Below the pieces are notes generated by a model that was given only the letters and a program-made list of their open reading frames with translations, was not told the origin of the DNA and searched no databases. A stretch of 64,000 nt of DNA from an uncultured Lachnospiraceae bacterium (GTDB taxonomy: Bacteria > Bacillota > Clostridia > Lachnospirales > Lachnospiraceae). A program made the translations under genes and the position numbers. Of the stretch, positions 55,053 through 62,820 are shown piece after piece (positions within the stretch are counted from its first letter, which is position 1; each line of letters begins with the position of its first letter). The stretch lies in assembly GCA_947177165.1 (NCBI GenBank), contig CAMWTP010000004.1, forward strand, positions 1-64,000. The letters run 5' to 3'.

Positions 55053-56510
55053 TCATTTTGGGTGCGAAAAATCGCTGCTGCCTCCATTCATCATGACTGT
55101 GAGCTGGAACATTCTTCTCCCTCCTGATTCTGCGATGGAAACGTCTATCTCACCCATGTACTTTCTTGCACATCTCTGGATATTCGCCATTCCAATCCCA
55201 TGCACTTTCTTATCTTTTTTATCGCTGACAGGAAGTCCGGTCTCCTCATTGATAGATATGTCCCCGGCAAAATCGTTGGTGATTTCCACAAAAAACAGAT
55301 TTCCTTTGAGATAAGAACACAGTACAACTTTCTTTTTCCCCTCCACTTTCTCACAGGCTTCCACCGCATTTTCAAGGGCATTATTCAGGATAATTCCTAT
55401 ATCGTAGGCATCAATCTTCTGCTTCGCCGGATATGTGAAATCGGTCTCAAATACAATCTGTTTTCTTGCTGCCTCCTGCCTTTTCTGATGGACAATGATA
55501 TCTGTGATTGGATTTCCCGTCTGCGCTGAAAAATCCAATCTGTTGATTGTATCCTCCATTTTTCCGATGTAATCCGCAAGCTCCTCACCAGTCTCTCCAA
55601 CGGTCTTTCTGACGAAAGCTGTAATATTTCCCAGATGACTCCTCATATCATGGCGTAACCCTCGCATGTCAGCGTATATCTCCTGTATCTCGTTCACCTC
55701 TCTTCGCATTTGCTGCACCTGGTTTTCCAATATGACACATTTCTTTTCTTCTTCTGACAGCTGCACCAATTTCTGAAACAGGATAACCGATGAGATAATC
55801 ATTCCCAACAGCAGGATACAGATCAATGGAATCCAGAACTTTGTCGCAGAAACCCTGTCATAAATCACAACCGTCATTCCGTTTTCAACAGATACCACCA
55901 TCATCTTGATTGTACATGCAACACACAGGGCCACAACGCTTGGAAAGAGCAAGTAAATATTTTCATATGCCTGCAGCTGATAATCTCTTCTCACAAACCG
56001 CTTCCCAATCATTTTGATATAACACAACACGATCTGTATATAGACAGCGATGCATAATATCAGAAAGGTACGGTTGAACACTTTTGTGAGAAAATCAATC
56101 TGTTCTAACGAGACGATTGTCCCCTGTACAATCCAATGGTTCAAAACCTTGTTCCACGCATCATATAAGACAACATAAAGTACACTGACAATATATCTTG
56201 ATATCTCTGTTCCTGCGACAAAACTGAGTGTCACAAACAAGTGCTTTGCCCTGTCCCCGCGGCATAAAGCCGTCACCAGGCAGAGAAAAATTGTAATATG
56301 CACAGCTATGTCTGCAGCGCCATCGAACGGATACACCCTGTCAACCAGCTGGAACATTGCTACCTGAACTGTAAAATAAGCAATTGCCCACAGCGCCACT
56401 GTCGAGTTTCCCCGCAATTTTTTCAATGACAATAAGCGGGCTGCATAAATGTATCCTAATATGCTGTTGGCCAGATACACGGCAATGGAGAACAGCCCCA
56501 TTTCAAACAT
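55053..56510 (-). CDS. GHKL-domain sensor histidine kinase (AgrC-like)
   Basis: About 485 residues: six to seven N-terminal membrane helices (about 1-250), a dimerising helix with the histidine in GLRHDMRSHLGNI (about 305), and a GHKL ATPase domain with NNALENAVEAC and HGIGMANI. This is the pattern of AgrC/ComD-type peptide receptors. GGAGGG lies before the ATG at 56510; the start overlaps the response-regulator stop by eight bases. No agrB/agrD pair is nearby, so the signal is unknown. Confidence 0.92.
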   Translation of the reverse strand: MFEMGLFSIAVYLANSILGYIYAARLLSLKKLRGNSTVALWAIAYFTVQVAMFQLVDRVYPFDGAADIAVHITIFLCLVTALCRGDRAKHLFVTLSFVAGTEISRYIVSVLYVVLYDAWNKVLNHWIVQGTIVSLEQIDFLTKVFNRTFLILCIAVYIQIVLCYIKMIGKRFVRRDYQLQAYENIYLLFPSVVALCVACTIKMMVVSVENGMTVVIYDRVSATKFWIPLICILLLGMIISSVILFQKLVQLSEEEKKCVILENQVQQMRREVNEIQEIYADMRGLRHDMRSHLGNITAFVRKTVGETGEELADYIGKMEDTINRLDFSAQTGNPITDIIVHQKRQEAARKQIVFETDFTYPAKQKIDAYDIGIILNNALENAVEACEKVEGKKKVVLCSYLKGNLFFVEITNDFAGDISINEETGLPVSDKKDKKVHGIGMANIQRCARKYMGEIDVSIAESGGRRMFQLTVMMNGGSSDFSHPK

Positions 56511-57234
56511 TGACAATCCCTCCACTTCTCGCATAGTTCATGTATTTTCTCACGAAATCGGGATATTTCTTTCTCGCGAGCAGTATCCGGTCCCCGTTGA
56601 GAACTTGTATCGTATCCGTACAGTAAGCGGTAATGTTTTCCATATTCACAAGATACCCTCTGTGACAGCGATAGAAATTTTCTCCCAGTTCATTCTCATA
56701 GTTCTCCATTTTCCCATACCCTTGTATCACGCTGTCTTTTGTGTGAATAATGACTTTCTTATTGCTGCTCTCAATGTAACAGATGTCCTTCAAAAATATT
56801 TTCTGCAAAACGCCCAAACTCTTTATCATAATGTATCTGCGGTTTTCCTCCTCTGCTGCGGACATCTCCCTCCACGCGCGCTCAAAGACAGCTGCAAACT
56901 TGTCCTCATCGATGGGCTTCAACAGATAGTGATAGGCGTTCACATCAAATGCCTCCTCCATGTATTCTCTGTAGCCTGTCACAAAGATGATAATACTCCT
57001 CTTCAATCCCCGCCTTTCCTGTTTCTCACGAATGCATTTTGCAGCATCCATACCGGATATTTTTCCCATTTCGATGTCCAGAAAAGTAATAGCGAAATTC
57101 TCCTCACTCTCAAGCAGCTCCTCCCCTGAGGAAAAAACAGATAGTTCCCGTTCCGCTTCCGGGTGCTGTTTTCTGATCATACGGACAATATCATCTCTGG
57201 TACTTACATCATCATCACACACTGCTATTCTCAT
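56503..57234 (-). CDS. LytTR-family response regulator (AgrA-like)
   Basis: 243 residues: receiver domain with acidic pair DDD and phospho-acceptor Asp in ITFLDIEMGKISG, Lys in YLLKPIDED, then a LytTR DNA-binding domain (DICYIESSNKKVIIHTKD ... FYRCHRGYLVNMENI). It is first in the transcript with the kinase and, by spacing, the four hypothetical genes. A TATAAT-like box (57324-57319) lies about 85 bases upstream. Confidence 0.93.
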   Translation of the reverse strand: MRIAVCDDDVSTRDDIVRMIRKQHPEAERELSVFSSGEELLESEENFAITFLDIEMGKISGMDAAKCIREKQERRGLKRSIIIFVTGYREYMEEAFDVNAYHYLLKPIDEDKFAAVFERAWREMSAAEEENRRYIMIKSLGVLQKIFLKDICYIESSNKKVIIHTKDSVIQGYGKMENYENELGENFYRCHRGYLVNMENITAYCTDTIQVLNGDRILLARKKYPDFVRKYMNYARSGGIVNV

Positions 57235-57423
57235 TATCCCGTTCCCTTTCTACAATGCCCAGGCATGTAATATGCCGAATTTATTAGTCTTAACAAAAAT
57301 GCGCCATCACTGACGCTCATTATATCGTCTTTTTGTGTTATATTTCCAACAATATGGCGCGAATAACCACCTTTTAACCGCAAATTACCGCAAAAGTTTG
57401 GTTAATTTTTTTGCAAATTTCGC

Positions 57424-57452
57424 TTACATAAAATATTTTTTTGTGCTAAAAT
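57424..57452 (+). promoter_or_regulatory. promoter of the carD-family gene
   Basis: TTACAT (57424-57429), 17-base spacer, TAAAAT (57447-57452) preceded by TGTGC as a possible extended -10. The leader to the start codon is about 135 bases and contains the attenuator-like hairpin. Confidence 0.6.
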
Positions 57453-57492
57453 AGATACATAAAGGTTTCTGGTAATTATGTGTATCGATAAG

Positions 57493-57533
57493 CTGCTTCA
57501 CATTTGATTTCCGAATGTGATAGCGGTTTTTTT
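57493..57533 (+). terminator. terminator-like hairpin in the leader of the carD-family gene
   Basis: CTGCT-TCACATT pairs with AATGTGA-(T)-AGCGG and is followed by seven T residues, 60 bases before the ATG and downstream of the promoter. It is therefore placed to attenuate expression. No competing antiterminator or known aptamer is evident in the short sequence upstream. Confidence 0.6.
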
Positions 57534-57592
57534 ATACACAGTTCTATTCATTAGGAATTGTCAAAATAGTTCCTTTGGAAAGGAGTTTTTGA

Positions 57593-58102
57593 ATGTTTCA
57601 AATTGGAAGTATCGTAATGCACCCGTCGGCTGGTGTATGTAATATCGAAGATATCCGGGAAGAAAAGCTGACCGAGAGAAAGCGCACGTATTACATCATG
57701 CACCCTGTCTCAGACAACAACAGCACAACAACGATCTATGTCCCTGTGGACACTGACAAAGTCCACCTCAGGAAGCTTATGGGCAAAGACGAAATCATCG
57801 ACATCATCAAACATTCCACGACAGAGAAAATTGAATGGATTGACAATACCAACCTCAGAAAGGCTGCTTACTCCGAGATTCTCCACAGTGACAACACGAG
57901 CAGGATTATCGCACTGATCACCGTTCTTCACACCAAAAAAGAGCGCATGATCGAGTCCGGCAAAAAGTTTTCCGCATTCGATGAGAAAATCCTGCACGAT
58001 GCAGAAAAGAAAATTCATCAGGAATTTTCCCACGCCCTGTCCATGCAGGAGGAGGAAATCCCCAAATTCATCATCACACAGTTGGCAACTGATCTGGTTT
58101 AA
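57593..58102 (+). CDS. CarD/CdnL-family transcription factor
   Basis: 169 residues: an N-terminal Tudor-like RNA-polymerase-interaction domain (IGSIVMHPSAGVCNIEDIRE ... YVPVDTD) and a helical C-terminal domain. CarD proteins bind the RNA polymerase beta subunit and stabilise open promoter complexes. AAAGGAG precedes the ATG. Lachnospiraceae often carry several short CarD paralogues. Confidence 0.9.
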   Translation: MFQIGSIVMHPSAGVCNIEDIREEKLTERKRTYYIMHPVSDNNSTTTIYVPVDTDKVHLRKLMGKDEIIDIIKHSTTEKIEWIDNTNLRKAAYSEILHSDNTSRIIALITVLHTKKERMIESGKKFSAFDEKILHDAEKKIHQEFSHALSMQEEEIPKFIITQLATDLV

Positions 58103-58116
58103 AAACGACAAAAAAC

Positions 58117-58146
58117 CGCAGGTGTTCTATCACCTGCGTTTTTTTT
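58117..58146. terminator. bidirectional terminator between carD-family gene and 58145-58867 gene
   Basis: CGCAGGTG pairs with CACCTGCG over a six-base loop, with A- and T-runs on both sides. It serves two convergent genes, and its last bases overlap the stop region of the minus-strand gene. Confidence 0.88.
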
Positions 58147-58867
58147 AATTTCTATGATTCTTTTGTCCAAAATGAAGTTCGCGCAGCCCTTCCACCTCGT
58201 CGCATACCGTTTTCAGACTGCAGGTACTGCAATCCATATTGAGGCTCGTAAAAATATGGTTGAGCGACTGCGTAATCTGCTCCGCCCTGCCGAACATTTC
58301 CTCCAATGCACGATAGTCAAAATCCCTGTGTGTGACAAAAATGACATTGACATTTTTCACCTGGGCAATTTTCTGATACTGCTCCAAATACAGTTGTCCG
58401 ATATCGCGGAAACTGATATTCTTCTTCAAGGCTTTCCTGCTGATGCGCACTGGTTCCCGCTGGCTTACCGGCGAGATGCGCGCCATAAATCCCTCCGGAT
58501 GAATGTGATAGCGCACATAGTCAATCTCGCGAAATTTGCGGTACAATGCGTCCTCATCGGTCGATTCTTCCAACTGTACAAACACAATCCGCGCATAGGA
58601 CTGATGCTCTGTAATCTGTGTCAGATCCCTTCCATATAAGTATACTCCCTGCTGATACAGCAATGGTTTCGTCGTGTAGAGGCAGCCGCTTAGTCCCAGT
58701 GTATTCTGTCCGCCAAGCTCATATGCCATCTCTTTCCCGAGTATCATGTGATGCGCTCCCACATCCCTCCATGCCCTTGACGGTTCTTTCAGACTTGCCT
58801 GTTCTGCCGAAGAAATCCGATTCAATTGTCCAAGAATATTTGTTATCATCCCGTCAAACAGATTCAT
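58145..58867 (-). CDS. uncharacterised protein with C-terminal CX2CX5C motif
   Basis: About 240 residues, soluble. Near the C-terminus MDCSTCSLKTVCDEVEGLRE holds a CX2CX5C group that could bind a metal or Fe-S cluster. Other blocks are SLKEPSRAWRDVGAHHMILGKEMAYEL-like helices (starting about residue 23) and RISRKALKKNISFRDIGQLY. The end motif reminds me weakly of the acetyl-CoA synthase beta subunit family, but no active-site cluster motif is visible, so I make no assignment. Start is uncertain (ATG 58867 or TTG 58885). It follows a 54-residue membrane protein on the same strand. Confidence 0.65.
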   Translation of the reverse strand: MNLFDGMITNILGQLNRISSAEQASLKEPSRAWRDVGAHHMILGKEMAYELGGQNTLGLSGCLYTTKPLLYQQGVYLYGRDLTQITEHQSYARIVFVQLEESTDEDALYRKFREIDYVRYHIHPEGFMARISPVSQREPVRISRKALKKNISFRDIGQLYLEQYQKIAQVKNVNVIFVTHRDFDYRALEEMFGRAEQITQSLNHIFTSLNMDCSTCSLKTVCDEVEGLRELHFGQKNHRN

Positions 58868-58898
58868 TCTCTTACCACAATCCAAAACATCGTATTTA

Positions 58899-59063
58899 TT
58901 ATAAGCGCTCTTCCTTCTTTACTTTATCATAATGCTTTGCAATGACCGGCATAATCTTTGCCGCTGCCTTCATGTCAAGATTGAAAAAATACACAGTAAA
59001 GGTCAATGCGAAAAATACTGCTGCCACAATCACTACACCCAATACAATCTTTACTATTATCAT
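58899..59063 (-). CDS. small single-pass membrane protein, 54 aa
   Basis: One N-terminal hydrophobic helix (IVLGVVIVAAVFFALTFTVY) and a basic cytoplasmic-type tail (AKHYDKVKKEERL). GAGAG lies five bases before the ATG, and it sits 37 bases after the lipoprotein stop and 31 bases before the next start, so it is probably real and cotranscribed. Function unknown. Confidence 0.65.
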   Translation of the reverse strand: MIIVKIVLGVVIVAAVFFALTFTVYFFNLDMKAAAKIMPVIAKHYDKVKKEERL

Positions 59064-59100
59064 AGCTGCTCTCTTTCATTATGATTCCATGCTTTTCATT

Positions 59101-60186
59101 CTAATAGGAAACCATTCTATTGTAGTCATCAATCACTGCCGAAAGTCCGGTTGCAAAAGAAGACAGCGAACAATTCCCCGCAATATTTCCCATCATCTGG
59201 TCGGTCTGGCTTAATTCCTCCCCATTCTCTACTTTCTGCAGTACTTCTGTCAGGGAAACTTTGGTATTTTTCATATCTCTGATAAACCAGCTCCAATAAC
59301 CGGTATTTTTATAGAGTCCTTCTGCATTCAGCTTTTCCTCATCCTCATCAAACGCGAGCAGATCATCTACATAGCCAACAAACTCGTCGTATAACGGCTG
59401 AATTTTTTCCAGATCCATATCCAGAATATTATCGTCCCACACTTCCTGATTATACAGTTCCTCCGCTATCTCATTGGCAAGATCGATTGCTTTGTTCATC
59501 GTATAGGCCACTTCAAATCCTTCCTCTTTCATCTGCGCATACGATTCTTCCCGGCGTTCCCTGGCAACGGCATCCAGCTCTGTCATAAACGCATCACCTG
59601 TATTAATGTATTCCTCCAGGACACTCATCAATTCTGCGTGATACTCTTTTGCCTTCTCATAGTCATCATCCAGATATGATTTCATATCTGTGTATGTCTC
59701 GATCTCATTGAGTGTTGATATGACTGCATTGATCGACGGATACATTTCCAGAAATGTCTCATCCAGCTTACTCTTATCGCCCTTGCCATTCACCAGTTCA
59801 TAGGCATCCTCGATATCACCGATATAGGAATCTGCTATAGAATAACAGCTAAAATAGTCATCATCAGGATCCAACAGCGTAAACTCCTCCTGCTCTATAT
59901 CTACATAATAGAAATAGCGTTCCAGGGAATCCGTGATTCTGTCGACCATAAAATTATTAATGTCAATGTATGTGTTGTAAAGCTTTTGTTCTTCTGTTTC
60001 ACTCAATGTCCTTGTCTCGTCAGCCTCCTCAGTATCTGCACTGACTGTGCTCTCCTGTGTACCAGCTCCGCTCGTCTCACTATCGCCAGAAACACTGTTG
60101 CTGATGGAAGCTGCTGCTCCTTGGCATGCGGTGACAGAACATGCCATGATTAACGCGGTCAAAATAATAGTTGTTTTTCTTCTCAT
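59101..60186 (-). CDS. DUF3829-like lipoprotein
   Basis: 361 residues: a lipoprotein signal with lipobox VTAC (MRRKTTIILTALIMACSVTA), a Ser/Thr/Glu-rich linker, then a long helical acidic domain (KLYNTYIDINNFMVDRITDS ... SSFATGLSAVIDDYNRMV) resembling YiiG/DUF3829 proteins. GGGAGAG precedes the ATG at 60186. The upstream open frame is ignored. Its role is unknown; the acidic helical domain is probably outside the cell. Confidence 0.8.
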   Translation of the reverse strand: MRRKTTIILTALIMACSVTACQGAAASISNSVSGDSETSGAGTQESTVSADTEEADETRTLSETEEQKLYNTYIDINNFMVDRITDSLERYFYYVDIEQEEFTLLDPDDDYFSCYSIADSYIGDIEDAYELVNGKGDKSKLDETFLEMYPSINAVISTLNEIETYTDMKSYLDDDYEKAKEYHAELMSVLEEYINTGDAFMTELDAVARERREESYAQMKEEGFEVAYTMNKAIDLANEIAEELYNQEVWDDNILDMDLEKIQPLYDEFVGYVDDLLAFDEDEEKLNAEGLYKNTGYWSWFIRDMKNTKVSLTEVLQKVENGEELSQTDQMMGNIAGNCSLSSFATGLSAVIDDYNRMVSY

Positions 60187-60344
60187 TATTCTCTCCCTTT
60201 CATTTTCTTTTGGATCTTTTGTCACAAACATTTGCTTATGTTTTTTCGGAACTTCTATTTCCCTTCCCGTTTTCAACATTCTATCCAATTTCTGTATTGA
60301 AATTTTATTATATCACAACTATTACGAAATGAAAATCCCCATTT

Positions 60345-60434
60345 TTAAACATGTCCCTTACGTTAAACGTGTCCCTTACGTTAAACGTGTCCTTTACGTT
60401 AAACGTGTCCTTTACGTTAAACGTGTCCCTTACG
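60345..60434. repeat. five 18-bp tandem repeats copying the 3' end of the dehydratase activator gene
   Basis: Units begin at 60345, 60363, 60381, 60399 and 60417 (unit on the minus strand CGTAAGGGACACGTTTAA, with 0-2 differences). The unit nearest the gene encodes its last residues RKGHV plus the TAA stop; the other four repeat that end downstream, stop codon included. As 18 is divisible by 3, copy-number change would not alter the frame. There are no spacers, so this is not a CRISPR. Confidence 0.9.
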
Positions 60435-61208
60435 TTTTGAGTACTCCGCCGCCCCGAGTGCTCCCATGAGCTGCGGATCGACTGGCAGATCCACGACCTT
60501 GATCTTGAGCACTTTTTCAATCGCCTGTTTCAGCCCCTCATTTTTTGCGCAGCCGCCTGTCAGGGTGATGCGGTCTGTCGCTCCCGCCTTCTTTGCCATG
60601 ACAAAGCACCGCTTGGCCACAGAGAGCTGTATCCCCGCCGCAATCTCCTCCATCGGCTTTCCCTCTCCGACGAGAGAGACCACCTCGCTCTCGGCAAACA
60701 CAGTGCACTGTGCAGTGATCGGTATCACATTCTTTGCTTTCAATGACAGTCTGGAAAATTCCTCCAGCGACATCTCAAACGCATTCGCCATGCTCTCAAA
60801 AAAGCGCCCTGTTCCGGCTGCACACTTGTCATTCATCGCAAAATTGAGCACTGTCCCGTCCGTGTCGATGGCGATACCCTTGACGTCCTGTCCGCCAATA
60901 TCAATAATCGCGTGCACATCCGGGTTTGCCATATGTACCCCCATCGCATGACAGCTGATCTCAGAAATGTTTTCATCCGCAAAAGGAACTTTATTCCGCC
61001 CGTAACCCGTGCCGACCAGATACGTCAAATCCGCCGCCGAGTGCAGTTCCTCCACCTGCGCGACAGCCTCCTTAAGCGCCGCCTCCGCACTCAGCACCGG
61101 ATTGATACGGCTCCTGTTCGTGACATGCGCCACAATTTTGCTGTTTTCATCTATAATCACACATTTCGTGTAAGTGCTCCCCGCATCACAGCCACCAAAA
61201 TATCTCAC
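60417..61208 (-). CDS. 2-hydroxyacyl-CoA dehydratase activator (HgdC/BadF family ATPase)
   Basis: 263 residues, ASKHA fold: GGCDAGSTYTKCVIID (phosphate loop), IIDIGGQDVKGI (second nucleotide motif), and NDKCAAGTGRF plus ITAQCTVF with cysteines that in HgdC bind the bridging 4Fe-4S cluster of the homodimer. It uses ATP to inject one electron into the dehydratase. The two dehydratase subunit-like genes are directly upstream. The last six codons lie in an 18-bp tandem repeat. Confidence 0.93.
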   Translation of the reverse strand: MRYFGGCDAGSTYTKCVIIDENSKIVAHVTNRSRINPVLSAEAALKEAVAQVEELHSAADLTYLVGTGYGRNKVPFADENISEISCHAMGVHMANPDVHAIIDIGGQDVKGIAIDTDGTVLNFAMNDKCAAGTGRFFESMANAFEMSLEEFSRLSLKAKNVIPITAQCTVFAESEVVSLVGEGKPMEEIAAGIQLSVAKRCFVMAKKAGATDRITLTGGCAKNEGLKQAIEKVLKIKVVDLPVDPQLMGALGAAEYSKRKGHV

Positions 61209-61226
61209 TATTTAACCTCCTCACAC

Positions 61227-62765
61227 TTACCAATTATTGTCATCATCGAAATCCTCAAGGCTTGCGTCAAGCGGCTCCTCGCGAAATACGGTGCGCATAT
61301 AACGGTTGACCTCCATGCGCATATCCTTTCGCGAAGCGTCCTCCGGCTTCATCAGATTATGATTCACCCAGATCAGATGAATGCCATGTTTTCTTGCCTC
61401 CTCTTCAAACAGCCCGTGATAGCCGGACATCGCCTTACAGCCCATATGACAGTACATGATGACCACGTCCACATCAAAACTCTCGCAGAAACGCCACAGA
61501 TCCTCGACACCGACCTCGTAACCGCCGTTGGAGCGGCTGCGCATAATCATCTTTCCATATAAATATGCCAAATCCTTCAATGCCTGCTCCTTATCCTGCG
61601 TGTCAACCATGCGCGTCGAGCAGAGACTCAGCATATCCACAAGCGCCGCCACACCCCAGCAGTTCTGCAGCCAGACTGTAAAGGCCGTGTAATACGCCGA
61701 CTGCACACCCCATGTAATCGCGCGGTGCCTGATTTCCCGGCAGACCAGTTCCTTTCTCTCATAGCCTCTCCTGACATAGCGGTTCAGCTTTTGCTCAACC
61801 TTCCGAAATACCTCATACCTGCCGCCTGTCGCCTGATAGACGCAGTAGCGGTAGAGCGCGAGATTTGTACCGATCATCTGCGGGTACTTCGTGCGGCTGA
61901 TCTCAAACCAGTCGAGCATGTTCTGTGTCTCGACATTAAAGAGTTCCATGCTTTTAAAAAATGCATTCCAGTCAAAGGTCTCCCCTGTATGTCTTTCAAT
62001 AAAAGCGATACAGTTCTGAATCTCCTCCACCGCATATGGCTGCACACTGTCGTATGTATGACGGATTGGAACTGCAAGTTCATATGTCGGAATGCCAAAG
62101 TACTGCCCTTCAATACTGTTTCCCATCAGGCTGCCGTCGCATGTGGTGTTGCAGTGCACCGCGCACGCCCCGATTCTCGGATAGTCGTCCTCCAGGGCAA
62201 CGCCGAGCTCTGCAAGCGGCATCGGACAGACATCGGAGGGAATCCCGTATGTCTGCGCTGCGTCCGTGTAATGCACCACGCCGTCCTGAACCATCATGGC
62301 ACAGGTGTACACTGCAGGTACTTCAACTGAAGTCCAGATCAGATTCGGAAATCCGTTCATGATCTCGCTCATCATATTTTCATCAAAGAGCACCATCTTC
62401 TTCCGGAGCTTCTCGTCGTTTCCGATATTGGGATCTGCCTGAAACATTCTCGTCATGGCTTTGCACATATCGATGACGACGATGCTGAGCGCCGTGTGGG
62501 TGATGCGAAGCTGTGAGCCGCGCATCCCCTCTGTGTGCCGGTCAAAAAAATCGGGAACCACCAGATAGTTGACCATCCAGCGATACCGGAAAAATGCTTT
62601 TACATTATTGGGTTTTACCGCAAAACCGATCAGCACGCCCCAGATCCGCAGCCACTGTAGATAATCGTAGAATGTGTCTCTCACGCCGCGCCACTCTCGT
62701 CGTTTTTTTGCCTTTCTGCCTGTATAAAAAGAACCGAGCTTCTCGCTCCCCATCTGTTTTCCCAT
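61227..62765 (-). CDS. 2-hydroxyacyl-CoA dehydratase family protein (HgdA/HgdB type), 512 aa
   Basis: Member of the family that removes water from (R)-2-hydroxyacyl-CoA by a ketyl-radical mechanism. The C-terminal half has CHMGCKAMSGYHGL, the Fe-S/cofactor cysteine region of these subunits; the central part has ACAVHCNTTCDGSLMG. It is somewhat longer than a usual subunit (about 380-480 residues), mainly through an N-terminal ~70-residue basic, Trp-rich segment. The activator starts 18 bases after its stop. The acyl substrate (glutarate, lactate, phenyllactate and others) cannot be inferred. Confidence 0.85.
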   Translation of the reverse strand: MGKQMGSEKLGSFYTGRKAKKRREWRGVRDTFYDYLQWLRIWGVLIGFAVKPNNVKAFFRYRWMVNYLVVPDFFDRHTEGMRGSQLRITHTALSIVVIDMCKAMTRMFQADPNIGNDEKLRKKMVLFDENMMSEIMNGFPNLIWTSVEVPAVYTCAMMVQDGVVHYTDAAQTYGIPSDVCPMPLAELGVALEDDYPRIGACAVHCNTTCDGSLMGNSIEGQYFGIPTYELAVPIRHTYDSVQPYAVEEIQNCIAFIERHTGETFDWNAFFKSMELFNVETQNMLDWFEISRTKYPQMIGTNLALYRYCVYQATGGRYEVFRKVEQKLNRYVRRGYERKELVCREIRHRAITWGVQSAYYTAFTVWLQNCWGVAALVDMLSLCSTRMVDTQDKEQALKDLAYLYGKMIMRSRSNGGYEVGVEDLWRFCESFDVDVVIMYCHMGCKAMSGYHGLFEEEARKHGIHLIWVNHNLMKPEDASRKDMRMEVNRYMRTVFREEPLDASLEDFDDDNNW

Positions 62766-62820
62766 CTTACTGCCCTATGCCTTTCTGTGCTTTTCTTAAA
62801 AACTGCTTCGGAACAGTTCC

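Noticed and set aside
60345..60434. Five direct repeats as a possible CRISPR
   Set aside because: No spacers; the unit is 18 bp and copies the 3' end of the adjacent gene.
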